This document shows, piece by piece, positions 1 through 11,601 of a stretch of 64,000 nucleotides of DNA. Source of the DNA: Dipteris shenzhenensis (taxonomy: Eukaryota; Polypodiophyta; Polypodiopsida; Gleicheniales); the NCBI GenBank assembly GCA_047967505.1, contig CM106541.1. One strand, given 5' to 3'. The translations under genes and the position numbers were made by a program. Within the stretch, counting starts at the first letter, position 1. Each line of letters begins with the position of its first letter. Under the pieces are notes generated by a model that saw only the letters and a list, made by a program, of their open reading frames with translations, ran no database searches and was not told the DNA's origin.

Positions 1-805
1 ATAATAATAGATGGTGGAATGTCATACCTATTATGCCACGTTCCAAAGTGATGTATAGTACATTTACTAATATGGAGCATATGGAGGATGATTATGGCCA
101 TGGACGTGATGATGACCGTGATACGAGAGAGGAGGATGATCATAAGATAGGAGATACAGATATTGAGGCCATTACCCGTGAGGACGAGCCTACCATTCGA
201 GATGCTGATTTCGATGAGCACATGAGTGGCACAAGTAGTAGTGGGTTGAATGTATTTGTAGATCTAAACACTTGTTTGGATTTTGAAGTAGATAGTTTGG
301 CAAGGGTTGATCTCATTGAGGATGAGATTGAACCGTAGCCCCATAATTGATATTGGCAAAACTATTTTACATATTATCTCATTCTCCTTATCTCACTCAA
401 TTCTTGTATATGTGGGCTTGCAAAAAATTATGTGCTTTGGTAATCATGGGCAATGTTTGGAAAGCAATGATGTACACCAAAATCTCACTTTCTATATTCT
501 CTGGTTTGCGTCTATCTACGCATCTCAATGCGCGTCTGATTCTCAAAGTAAACGTGCAAATAAACGTGCTAATACACGTGCAAATAGACGCGCTAATAAA
601 TGCAATGTTAGACGGGCCCGTATTTTCTCAGGTTAGACGTGCATTTAGACTTGCCCATAGACGTAGTAATTTACGCACAAATAGACGAGCTTATAAACGT
701 GCATTTAGACGTGCCCATAATTCCTCTACTAAAGCAACACCTATAGACGCGCCCGCTATTTTGCGTGTCTACCAAGCACATCTATAGTTGCTTTGTGTTG
801 TTGTG
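1..805 (+). mobile_element. CACTA-superfamily transposon, 3' end only
   Basis: This stretch is closely similar to 31427-32215, the 3' end of the complete CACTA element further along. It holds the last coding exon, a subterminal zone rich in GACG/CGTC hexamers (about 505-790) and the same right terminus, ending TTGTTGTG at 805. The left part lies outside the window, so its target duplication cannot be tested; the expected 3-bp duplicate would be TAT at 806-808. Subterminal repeats of this kind are known in CACTA elements as transposase-binding sites. Confidence 0.88.
3..338 (+). CDS. C-terminal exon of a CACTA DUF4218/DUF4216 protein (partial)
   Basis: The frame is open from the window edge to a TAG at 336-338 and matches the last exon of the complete element (31402-31761). 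It begins inside the DUF4216 tail (NNRWW motif) and continues into a very acidic region rich in Asp, Glu and Arg (GHGRDDDRDTREEDD). DUF4216 is a domain found in plant CACTA (En/Spm) proteins; its exact role is not established. No stop interrupts the visible part. The upstream exons lie outside the window, so whether this copy is intact is unknown. Confidence 0.75.
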   Translation, partial: NNRWWNVIPIMPRSKVMYSTFTNMEHMEDDYGHGRDDDRDTREEDDHKIGDTDIEAITREDEPTIRDADFDEHMSGTSSSGLNVFVDLNTCLDFEVDSLARVDLIEDEIEP

Positions 806-1900
806 TATTATCACTCTGATCAGGTGTGTAAGTTTCAATCATGAGTTGTCTTATATTTTGAAAAACTATTATTAACCATTCAGTTATTCACAATTCATCT
901 ATCTTGAATATTTTATGTCAGGATTCTTATGGTGAAGCGAATGCTGATATGAATGAGATGACATTTTCTAAGATGCTTCATGGTGACATCACTACAAATG
1001 AAGATAAGGTATGAATTGCCTTTATCTTTTAGATATGCTTATGATTGAAGCTATTTTCTTTGATTCAATTGTGATCAGCATCTTCTTTTTAGACAAGTTT
1101 TAATTTAATTTTGTCATATGTTTAGGATCCAATATCAAATGTGATTGATTCTACGGATGAAATGTCTAGAAAAAGTGAACGAAAGAGAAAGGTAAAAGTT
1201 TTCATTTATGCAATACCCTTTAAAAGTAAAGCAAGTACTTTGTATGCTTGTATTCTTTACATAATTCTTTCCAATGGCATTAATACTACTTGTTGTTTAT
1301 CATTCATAGGTGAGTGAAAAAATGAGAGATCACTTATAACAGAAGATCGTGCAAAGAAGTGATAAATACCAAGGAAAGAGATGCAAGGTATTCTTATATT
1401 CAGAATTTATTTTCTATGATTTGAAGTCTTTATACCTTGATTTTAATCTTAATTTTTTATTTGAATTAGAACTTAAAAGATATTCAAGGTACAGACATGG
1501 AGGTGACTATGATTTCAAGCGAGTATAAAAGAGTATGTAACAGCCTTTTACATTAGGCTTGATTATTTAAATCATTTGCTTCGAATTTGTTAATATATTG
1601 TCACTTGTTTTGTTATTATGCCCTTAGGTGGATGACATTTCAGAGGAAAATATGGAGACGATACTTTTGAAATACATGGGAGTCCACACAATTCATGATA
1701 TGTACTTTTTCTTAAAAAGTACATATGTGAAGCTTGAAAAGATGGAGAGTAGCTTCAAACAATACTCTATAGACATCAAGAAACCAACCAATAACATTAT
1801 GATAAGGGACATTGTGCATTGGCTTATTGAAAGTCAAAAAGTTAGATTCATGGAAAAATTTGATGTGCTTAGTTTAGAAGATATAGAGATTTTGATATGA
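806..1900 (+). pseudogene. Unrecognised multi-exon gene, cut by the CACTA element and carrying one stop
   Basis: I read a chain of coding exons separated by GT...AG introns: an exon tail at 806-823, then 922-1008, 1126-1191, 1310-1387, 1470-1532 and a last exon 1628-1900 ending in TGA. Every internal exon is a multiple of three and every intron is phase 0, which chance would rarely give. The exons encode 29, 22, 26, 21 and 90 residues. The protein is acidic and lysine-rich, with a basic patch (RKSERKRK) and a helical C-terminus (ENMETILLKYMG). The third full exon has an in-frame TAA. The CACTA terminus at 805 lies directly against codon TAT of the first partial exon, so the transposon seems to sit in this gene's coding sequence. 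I do not recognise the family; it could be a host gene or another transposon's gene. Confidence 0.6.
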
Positions 1901-2229
1901 CATTTAGCTTGATTCAAATAAGTCTTCAAAGATGTTATGTAGAGCTCTTTTAGCTCTCTTTGGTTGTCTTATATTTCTTATAGTAGAAGTTTTTTGCTTT
2001 TTCTTTTGAATATTATAATAACGAATGGACTTTTTACCTTCTTATTATTTGTAGAAATATTAAAGAGAACTCCATAATCTTTTTTATGGTTTTGTTGAAT
2101 CTTAGTGTAGATAATGTGAGTTAAGGTAATTATAGTAACAATTGCTTATTGCTCTAGGTACTTTAAAAGTTCAAATTGCTACGTATAAAAATGTGAAACA
2201 TGAGTGCTTCATTTCTTAAATGATATAAC
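1901..2229. other. AT-rich sequence after the unknown gene
   Basis: Likely 3' untranslated and flanking sequence of the exon chain ending at 1900. I see no coding frame, RNA gene or repeat here. Confidence 0.4.
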
Positions 2230-2662
2230 TTAGACAAAATCACTTATTTCGCGTTCTCCCTATATAGGGAAATAGAAGGTTCTCAATATTGTTTACTAGT
2301 TCATAACCAAGAAGTTTGCAAACTATGAAAAATGGGGCATTTCCCAGTTTGTCTTACAAAGAAAAAGAGGATTCTCTATATCATTTACTAGACTATAACT
2401 AGGAAATGTGCAAACTAGGGAAAATGGAACATTTCCTAGTTAGACTATGTAGGGAATTACTAATGAATTTCACTATCTAGGATAATTTTCCTATATGGTG
2501 AAATTCTCTAATGATTCCCTGAGTTGACTTGCATAGGGAATTTTTTATTGATTCCCTAGATAAGGTAACTAGGAAGTGTTCCATTTTCTCTAGTTTGCAC
2601 TCTTACTAGTTATGTTCATTTTAAACTAGTAAATGATACAGAGAATTCTCTTCTTTTCCTAT
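2230..2662. repeat. AT-rich foldback (inverted-repeat) element
   Basis: Segment 2356-2457 is the near-complement of 2550-2662. Shared blocks include GTATCATTTACTAG, GTGCAAACTAG and AAAATGGAACA...TTCCTAGTTA. The loop carries a smaller inverted pair (AATTTCACTAT / ATGGTGAAATT). A third, more diverged copy of one arm lies at about 2245-2340. This is the structure of a foldback or MITE-like element. No clean target duplication was found. It ends about 35 bp before the truncated bHLH copy begins. Confidence 0.7.
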
Positions 2663-2696
2663 ACAGAGAATGTCTCAAAGTTCCTTGTGATATCGA

Positions 2697-2972
2697 TCGA
2701 AGTACGTGCAATATCTGCAAGCGCAGCAGGTATATTTGGTGAACGAACGGAGGATCTGTAAGAATATGGAGAGGGAGGAAGGTTGGGAGGATGTGCAAAT
2801 GTATGGCCAGAGCCATTCGTTGGTGAATCGATTGGTGTTATCGGAAGACATTCAGGATCGGTTGTCGCAACAAGGTGCATGTCTTGTGACGATGAGGCAG
2901 GCGAGACTCCTCAACTACGATCCGCCATCGTTCCCCCTACAACTCTTTCGCCGACCTCCAGCTCGACGTTAA
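2697..2972 (+). pseudogene. Truncated duplicate of the bHLH gene 3' end
   Basis: Homology to the bHLH gene at 48002-49621 starts abruptly near 2697 at the codons for KYVQYLQAQQ, the end of helix 2, and runs to a stop at 2970-2972. About 90 codons are kept in frame with few changes (VYLVNERRICKNMEREEGW here against VYLENEWRICKNMGREKSW in the intact gene). The basic region, loop and 400 upstream residues are absent, and there is no start codon context, so it cannot make a bHLH protein. The duplication continues through the 3' flank to about 3700. The foldback element just upstream may mark the breakpoint. Confidence 0.88.
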
Positions 2973-3700
2973 TTGCAACTCATTTCATACTGCAGCATAT
3001 ATATTGCAGTTTTCTGTCAATCAACAGCACACACATCGTACCCCAAAATGCCATCAATTATCTTTGCTCGCAGCATGGGGATGAGCAGTTGTTGAATATT
3101 TTGCATGCATGCATTGCGAATATCATCTTTGTTGTTCCAGCTGCTCGCCGTTAATTGCAAATACTTTCACGTTGCAGCATTGCAATTCGCCGTCAATCAA
3201 CAGCGCGCAGACACACCAGAATGAGATTGAGGGCCTTTGCTTGCAGCATTGCGATGAACAGATGTTGAATATTTTGCATGCGTGCGTGCATGCATTGCAA
3301 TCATCTTTGCTATGTATACTTTGTCGGTTGAGTAATCGGATCATACAATTGAGGGTCTTTGCTCGCAGCTTTGCGATGAACAGATGTTGAATATTTTGCA
3401 TGCGTGCATGCATTGCAATCATCTTTGCTGTGTATATTTTGTCGGTTGAGTAATCGGATCATACAAGTTTTGGCTGCATCGTGTAGAAATTCCTGCGTAC
3501 GAATTGTCTTCCATCGGAATGTTTGCTTCATCTTGTGATCCACGTCGATTAATCGCATAGAGAAGATCGGACAATCCGAATTCTCCGAAGATCTGTGGTG
3601 TGTCGCTCATTAGGATCGTCTGCGGGCAAATACAATGCAATGGATTGGGATTTTGGCAAGATTGACACATACAATGACTGTTTGACACTCTAGTGGGGTG
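2973..3700 (+). repeat. Duplicated 3' flank of the bHLH gene, with internal tandem copies
   Basis: This is the counterpart of about 47460-48001 in inverted orientation. It shares the CATTTCATACTGCAGCA block, the CACACCAGAATGAGATTGA block and a block around 3560-3620 (GGACAATCCGAATTCTCCG). A 122-bp unit containing GATGAACAGATGTTGAATA is repeated at about 3253 and 3375, with a diverged third copy near 3083. The other genomic copy instead carries an expanded GT microsatellite, so the two copies have evolved separately. Confidence 0.8.
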
Positions 3701-4730
3701 GTTCATTGCATGCACGAGGAAGAGTGAAACATTAGAGTAGGATGTAGAGGAGGTAGAGGATGTAGAAGAGGTAGAGCAAATAAATGGGCAGCGGGACGTT
3801 GCATGGTTGAGCCATGACCTCAAGCCCATACTCTTGTGGCTCCATAGCCTCCATGAAAGATGCGGCTTTGCAAGAGACTATTCTTTGCAGAGCTGTGAAA
3901 GCAATCAAGCCTCTAGCACTACAGAGGAGGCAGAGCAGCAAAAGCATGCATAGTAGTGAGAGGCATAGAAAATGGGCAGTCCAAGAAAGGGATACCTTTG
4001 CTTGAACTTTTTTGGGACCCTATGCAAGAATAGACATCCACTTTATGACCCACCATATTGAAAAATGGGTATTAGTATTTGTGGCGGGGGACACGAGAGG
4101 CTATTAAGGTAATTACATTCCCATTGGTAACCCATCATGTTATGCATTAAGTGGTCTCAAAGATATCTCTCGAAATATATTTTATACAAAATGGTTTATC
4201 TCATCGATCCAAAGTGAGTTCTTTAAAGTTAAGGTCACAATGGATTCTTCTTGTCAAGCCCTTTTAAACAGAACTCATGTAATATAGTTATGAGTTGATC
4301 TAGACCATGAAATTTTTTTAAGAAAAATCTTGCTTTAAGTATCATTCCCACTGCTCATCCTTAAGTTGACCATTAAATTTTCACATTCCAACTTCTCTCT
4401 TCTTAAAAGTCCTTAAAGTACCTATTTTGAAGGGGTTGAATTTACAAACATTTTTAATGGGCAATTAAGGGATTTAACTTAACTACATTCTAAAAATGCT
4501 TTAATAGGAATGCACACTAATGTGGACACTCCATTAAGAGCCTTAACTAGTGCTCCCTAACTATTAATGGGAGGCGATAAATGTGAATGCAAGGGCATTA
4601 GTGAGGATTCCAAAAATTTATCTCTAGAAAGGTCAAAATTAGCATATAGACAGAAGCAGCATGTCGTTGCCCTCTATATCTCACTCGCTCAGCCTACAAG
4701 CTCTCTCTCTCTGAATCTTTAATGAGAGTT
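3701..4730. other. No recognisable gene
   Basis: Short open frames on both strands have no recognisable domain. I see no RNA gene, tandem repeat or terminal inverted repeat. A short CT-rich run precedes the LINE remnant. Confidence 0.4.
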
Positions 4731-4734
4731 ATGG

Positions 4735-6200
4735 AAGTTTTTTGTAAGGCTTTGGGCCTTGGTCTGCAGTTGGTCAAAATCATTTACCTTAAGGACTAGT
4801 GTCGAACCATTACCAGATTGGGCTTCCTCTCTTGGAATATCTTGGGTCCGATATGGAGAGGTAATGCGATATCTTGGGGTGCCTATTGGTGTGGGCTCAC
4901 TCTTAAGCAAAAATTTGTCTGGTTCAAAGAGAGGATTAAAGGAAAGCTGAAAGTATGGCAGGGTTTGTGTTTGCATTGGAATGCCATATCAATTGTCATC
5001 AAACATATTTTGTGTGCTTCCATCACCTATTTAGCTTCGGTTTGGAACTTTAGGAAATCCAGTAGGAAGAGATTTAAAAGCAATTTTGAGCTTTTTTATG
5101 GGCAGAAGGAAAGGGGAAAGGGGGAACACACAACATTCCCTTGGTAGCCTCTGAAGCTTTCTAAATGGCAGGGATGACTGGGTATACGTGACCGTAGGCT
5201 AAAAAATCTTACACTAATTGTGAAATAGCTCCAAAGTTGTTTGTACAACACATTCCCTGGGTAGAAATATCATGCTGGTTCATTGAGCATGGAAAAGTGG
5301 TCACTGTAGGATCATGGTCTAGTTTACCCTGGTATAAGAAACTCTTTTCAAACTTCCCAATTAGAATCTTGGGTTTGGATCTGGTGAGTGGATTGGTTTC
5401 AGCTTGGAGAGCTCTAATTGATTTGCTAAAATGGAAAGGTCATTGTGGGTTACGGGGGATGCAAGCTTGGGGGAATCAATTTGGTGGGGTAAGGTTATAT
5501 CGGCTGACGAGGTGTCTTTTGCTATGCTTGATTTAGTTCATGCTCGAAGTTTGTATAGAAAGGGACTTTGTGTGTGGTCTCAACTCTGAGACTCATCAAA
5601 GGGGGATTGGAGGCCTGTTGGGGGATCTCAATAGAAGCTATAGTCTAAAGAAAGGACAGATTTTCCTTTTACGAAGAATAATGGATCGTTTTCCATATTC
5701 ATGGCCTTTAACTTTGCATCTTGGATATGAAATCGAGACACAGTCAATGGTTCTTGGCAAACACCTATAGTAAAAAAGTCAATTAAAGTGATTTACAGAA
5801 GCCTTCTTAAGAATTCTGAAATCGATGTACATCTAAATAGATTGTGGCAGCTCAAGCAATCACAAGGGTGGTGGAAAGTGACATGCAGAAAAATTTGCAA
5901 TGGATGCAGTAAGGGGGGAGCATGTAGCTTCCTTCTCCGAAAACTAGCTTTGGGTTGGCTACTAGTTCAAGCTAAGTTGTTGAAGAGGATGGTGATCAAT
6001 CTGACCTATCCTTTGTGTGGTCAGGCTATGGAATCTATTCGGCATCTATTTTGTCAATGTCCATCATCAAGAGCTTAGAGTGCTTTGGTGTGAGGTGGAA
6101 CAGGCAATTAGGAGATCATGAATAATGTCCAGATTGTGGTTGGGATCCAACTGGAAGCTATTGCTTCTTTTCCTTTAATAAAATAAAGTGCAAGTTTATA
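4735..6200 (+). pseudogene. LINE (L1-type) ORF2 remnant: RT thumb and zinc-binding tail
   Basis: Conceptual pieces in shifting frames give, in order, the RT connection motif RYLGVPIG near 4870, a segment like the plant LINE block in KLKVWQGLCL...IVIKHILCA near 4945-5025, and the C-terminal reverse-transcriptase zinc-binding domain (YPLCGQAMESIRHLFCQCP) at about 6010-6070. The 5' two thirds of ORF2 (endonuclease and catalytic YADD) are missing, as expected of 5'-truncated LINE insertions. Several frameshifts and stops show that it is dead. An AATAAAATAAAG sequence at 6176-6187 may be the old polyadenylation region. Confidence 0.82.
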
Positions 6201-6312
6201 TTATCAAGTCCAAAAAATAGACAAATGTTTTTACATCAAAATATTTATGCCCCTAAACGGGGGAAGAGAGTGTTGTGTGCAGAGACATCTATCCAAAGGT
6301 GATCAAGCTAAG

Positions 6313-9300
6313 CTAGGTAGATTGACAGGTAATTCGGTTTGTTTCATCGTTCGGTACAACGTGGGAGACAAGTTTGATAACAATTGTGTCTGGGATATGC
6401 ATGTAAGGGCATTGGCTCCTGCGCTTCAGGGCTTTCCTTGCAATTTCTCTGACTGGTTGCTGCAAGGTTCTCATTTGTTCTAGCAAGAGGCATCTCTTCC
6501 TTACACTAGTATACTCCTCGTCAAACCCTTGTAAGTCTATCTTTAGAGAGGGTGGTATTCCATTAAGTTGGCTTACCAATGTGGAATTGAATAGAGTCTT
6601 ATCATCGATGCTAACAATTGGGTTTATTGCTTCTTGCTCATCTATGAGAGAATCTACCAAATGTCTAATTTCACTTATGGAGGCATCATTGTCATTTTCC
6701 TCTATATTTGACACATGATCTACTTGTTGATCTTCTTCTTTGGAATCAGACTCTTATGGATATGCATCTGCAAATCCAATTGTCCAAGGTTCTAGCCACC
6801 ACTTCAATTCCTCACCCTTTGGCTTCATATGCAAACGTTCACACTTTTCATGAGCAATTTTCATACCTTTCTTCAAAGCTTCAATGATTTTATCATTAGT
6901 TGAGACACAATTATAGTCTCCTAGATTAGCTTCTAGCATGTCCTCTTTGAGATTCAATTCCCTCCAGACATGTTCTTGCTTCTTATGTGCCCTTGTAAAT
7001 AAGGGACTACCCTCTTTACATTCAAAGTGTGCAAGCCTATTCAGACTACTAGCACTATGTGCCATGTCCATCAAGTCATAAGCATGTTCATGTCACACCA
7101 TGCTTCCAATCTTACTAAAGAAGATTTCAACTACATTTGATCCTGTAAGATGTAAAGGGCACCTAAGGCTTGGACAAATTTCTCTAAAGTAATTTTTTAA
7201 TAAGACCACAAAATGGCATGAGAGTTGTACATCTAAGAAAGCCTCCTTAGTTATGAATTTTCTCTTCAATGTATAGCGTGTATGAATAACAATCCAAGAC
7301 CTCCAAATCTGGAAGAAAAAGGAAACATTGCCCGCAAGATGGACTTGGTCCACAAGGCTCAAGTGCAGAGACAAGAAGATGTCAATCTAATCTCCGAAAA
7401 TTTCAAGGTAAGCTTGTGTTCCTCTTGTGTCCCCAACATGCTCCTCTCTTTTCTATGCATTCCATTGTTTGCTAGTTCCCCCAAATACCATTGCACTTGT
7501 CTACTAGATAAACTTTGAGCTCCAGCCCAATTTTGGTAGTCATCTCATCTAATATCTCCATCCCTTAGCATATGCTTATAGATGGAAAAAGCCACCATAC
7601 ACAATATTAGCATGATTTAAGGTACTCCAATTAACATGGCCTCTCAGGGGGGGGTCAGTCATCATATGTAGCCCTATCACGTGAGTTCAATAGAAGGATA
7701 TTTTTTATTTCCAAAATTTATAGAAATAAATATACATAAGGGTCTATTTTAAATAGTTTTGGAAAAAATTTATAGATTTGTATAAAAAAGGGGTACATTT
7801 TATTAATGAAAAATTTACAGATAAGGGATTTTAGAAATAGGTCTTAAATGCACGTGATATAGAGGGTTTGTACATAGTTACAATAGCCAAAAGACACTTA
7901 GGCTTATCAAGAACATTGACTGATTTTTTCCCATTATGGAAAAAGTCTTGATCATGTAGCCCATAAACTTCATTTTCTAAAACTTTTGTTGAGAGTGGCC
8001 ATCCATCCCATTTTATCCTAAATCTAATATCTTTTTTGTCTACGTAGTCAAACATCATTAATGTCCATCAACTATCACCATCTAATGCATGCCCAATAAT
8101 TGGACCAAGCGTGGGCTTCAGCTTCTAATTCCATGAGCTGCCAATGGCATCGCATTACTTGCGAACAAAGCTTGCATCAAATCAACTAAAAGTGCAATGA
8201 AGTGCAACAACCAAGCGTGGGAGGGCATCATGCAATGGGTTAGCAAGGAAAACTCTTGCACATCCACCAACGACACAATTCTAAAAGGCATCAATAATAT
8301 TCTCATATCCTTTTTGTCCTTCTCCCACTTTCATCATGCTTGTCATACACTCATGATCATCTGATTTATATCCATCAAAACCCACAAGCATGTCATCTTT
8401 TGGATTCCACCTACAAGTAGTAATGAGCACGAGTTGGTAAGGTCATTTGCAATTTCTCTTTAATTTAAAAGAAAATTATTGTCATAAAAAAGAGCTTGAT
8501 ATGATTACCTTATTCTCTTCTTTATGGCAGTTTCATCTTCCACTAAGATGAAGGCAATCTTTGACATGATCCCATGCTTTTCTTTCTCCTTTCTATAAAT
8601 TTCAGCAAGTGCATCAAAATATACTCATGTATGCCTGGTACAAAGTGGGTTGCAAGTATTTGCCCTCACTTTGTTGTTGATAAAGAAGGTCCATTGAGAT
8701 AGAAAATCAAGATATCATGTAACCTTGGGCCTCCCCACGTTTTTACAACCTCAAATATTGCCTTTGTACTATTCTCACCATATCTTTGTCCTGAACTTGA
8801 CTTATTTATGTTTGTAGCAACATCTTGTAGAAAGTCCCATAAGGCAACTTTACCACCAAATTTGTCCAACCTATGGGCTTCAATTATGTTGTTGCAAAAT
8901 CTTTTTACATCCTCTTGATTGAGAGACTCATATTGGCTTCTCTTAAAGTTATGGCTCTTACTGAAAGAATGGTAACCTAAGACTTTGCCCACCATAGTTG
9001 CATAGAAAGATCTCTTGCTCACCTTTTAGTAAAAAGAGTTCAAATTTATGAGTTCACTTTTTGTAAGATAATCTAGTCTTATTCCACAACCAGTACCCCT
9101 ATGTCATGTCTTGTTCTCAACCTTCTCTTCTCTATACAATCTCATTCTAAATTTAGCAAGTTTAACTATCCCCTTGCAACATTGGTGGCATGTGAAGCCT
9201 TCAAATGGTTTCCCATCTTGTGAAATTTGCATGCAACTTATGTGAAAGCATCCCTCCACATAAATTTCATTACCACCATCATGTAGTATCGCCTTAACAT

Positions 9301-10266
9301 GACGCTCTATAAATCAATGCTTTCCACCACATTGATCATCTAAGAAAGGCTTTATCTTAATGTATTTGTTACCTAGCTCCAAACACTCCAACACAATAAA
9401 CTAAAATTTACAAAAGATCTTTCATTCGCTCTAGTATTACTTGAATTAGGATATAGAACACTCATACTTGGGCTTCCTACTTTTGATGAAACCAAAATGG
9501 TGTTAAGAGATCTTTGCTTTAGATCATACTCCTTATCATTTGGGGGATGCCCTCACGAGCCTATGACTGCTACCTTTAAACTTTCTTCTTTTTTCATGAG
9601 TGACTTTATGTGAGAGTTTGAATTTGTGTGCTCACTAAGAACCATGTATAAATCTGATCTTGGAGGACACAAGCATAGCCACACATCATCATATTTGCAT
9701 TGCACCTTCACCAAGCTTTTGTCCTTAAAATCATGTATTATAGCCTCAATCACCTCAAAATCCCAACCTATTAATACAATATGAGATGAGTAAGAGACTT
9801 AGTGTAAGAACATGGAAAATAATACTTGAGGAATAAAGGAACAAAAGATACCTTCGTTTGTCATCATAAAAGAATGCAACTTCTCTATTGCATCCTCTAT
9901 CTCTCTTTTGTCATCCCTTGCTAGTTGATGCACTAATTTGTTCATATCTTCTTTTTGTAGTCCTTGAAAAACCATATACTTGAGCCCATGCTTTTTACTC
10001 TCTAAGATGTGAAATCTCATGAAGTTAGAGAAGCAATTGTAAGCTGCATGCTTACCTGCGATCAAGCCTTTACCATAAATTTCATTACACTGATAACACC
10101 AAATCTCTACATGAGGTACACCATTGAAGGCCTCAAAATGCAACTCAAACCTATCATCCCTTGACATTACCATCTCCCTTAGCTTTGATCTAACTCTATC
10201 ACATCCCCGTTGCCAAAGTTCAAGAATACTAGAGCCCAATAATGTACTAGAGAGCTTTAAAGACAT
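6313..10266 (-). pseudogene. Decayed multi-exon gene, probably transposase-like, family not recognised
   Basis: A chain of exons can be followed on the minus strand. Exon 10266 to about 9837 ends at a GT donor. The next begins after an AG near 9771 (GWDFEVIEAIIHDF) and contains a Cys/His cluster (VEGCFHISCMQ ... FTCHQCC, 9180-9260). A block at 9022-8508 ends in VEDETAIKKRIR at a donor and splices to WNPKDDMLVGFDGY at 8404. Then come ALDGDS, WDGWPLSTKVLE and YGLHDQDFFHNGKKS (8100-7880), and finally LHLTGSNVVEIFFSKIG and a long C-terminal part (7374-6313). Stops interrupt it near 9330, 8674, 8070, 7093 and 6754, with frame kept on both sides of the last two. Acidic motifs such as VEDET and ALDGDS followed by HDQD suggest an RNase H-like fold, but this is inference. 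Confidence 0.6.
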
Positions 10267-10360
10267 GTTCACTTGAGCTTCAAGATTGCTTCACTAGTTG
10301 GTTGAATGCAATGTCTCTTACATCGAGGAAGAGCTTCCTCCATGCTGCATGAGTACGTGC

Positions 10361-10765
10361 ATGAATTAAAAAATTTAGACCACCAATTCTATGCAAGATA
10401 TGTGAGTTTGAATTTAATCATTATAAATACAAGTTATTTGCATGCCTTATGGCTTTTTATTTTACTATAAAATACACAAACTCTCCTCAAATCAATCAAT
10501 AATTCTAACACACAAATAAAGCACTAGAACTCAAAAAAGGATGCCATGATAGGAGAGTGATTCTACTTCAAAATAGGAAGAGAACCTCAATAAGAACCTC
10601 TCCTCACAACCTATACATGCATGACTTAAAAATTTTAGACCACTAATTCTATGCAAGATATGTGATTTTGAATGTAATCATTATAAATACAAGTCATGTG
10701 CATGCCTTGTGACTTTTGATTTAACTATAAAATACACAAACTCTCCTCAAATCAATCAATAACTC
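10361..10765 (+). repeat. Pair of about 145-bp direct repeats
   Basis: The segment around 10361-10507 (CCAATTCTATGCAAGATATG ... ACTCTCCTCAAATCAATCAA) recurs at about 10619-10765 with roughly ten substitutions. The spacer is about 110 bp. Both lie upstream of the decayed minus-strand gene. They have the arrangement of a duplicated short element, but no terminal motif identifies them. Confidence 0.75.
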
Positions 10766-11600
10766 TAATGGGTGGGAGCACTTTAACGTGCACTAAAATT
10801 GTTTTCTGGGACAGTGCTAACTAGCCATGCTTGTTAGGTGTCATTTTTTTGAAAATCAAGCGTATTTCTTCCCTCCCTTTCAAAGTTTAAAATATTGGCT
10901 TTCAGTTATAAGAACATGGACATGTGAGATGACCTCTGCCTCCACACATAGATCTCCACAACCCCCTCGTACATGCAGAGCAACGGGCCTCCAAGCCTCC
11001 TCCTTCTCCTCTACATGAACGGAAGACCTACGAAGAAATGGCACCCCCTCCCAATTCCATGTAGTTTTTTCTTGGGAGTTGAAATGAAGTGGGCACATAT
11101 CCTTCCCTTCCTCCAAAATCCTCTCCCTGTTCTCCCACTTTCTCCCTTTTCGTAGCTTTTAATGGAGGACCGTGCATTGTTATTACATCAAGCTGGTATC
11201 ATTGCAATAAAGAGAAGGTGCCCAATGGAGGTAAAGACCTATAATCACTATTTGATTCAAGTTAGTCTTGATATCTTGGCTATTTCCTTGACTAATTACA
11301 GCATTTGTATGTTTGTAGTTAGTGATTGAAGATTGTAGAAGGTATCCATGAGAAGAGATGGATCCCAACTCACATGATTCATATGATCTTGCTGTCATTA
11401 GGTAGTATGAGAGAGTTGGGAATAAGAAACAATGGGAGAAGAAGCATATGAAGTGCGATGGTGGAGTGCGGGCTCTTAAAGACAAAGAAAAACTAGAAAT
11501 CTCCACTATGCACTTGTCAAACTTTTCAAGGTCATGACTAAGGGTACTGTCGTAGAAGAGAGACATGAAATCTAGAATCTAGTTAATCAACACCCTATCG
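10766..11600. other. No recognisable gene
   Basis: Short frames on both strands show no domain. Part of it may be the 5' flank of the DDE-like remnant that starts near 11602. Confidence 0.35.
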
Positions 11601-11601
11601 T

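Noticed and set aside
7640-7930. Possible MITE suggested by GGTCAGTCA and TGACTGA and by two CACGTGA-type words
   Set aside because: The inverted words are short and offset, there is no target duplication, and the right part overlaps the exon with YGLHDQDFFHNGKK of the decayed gene.
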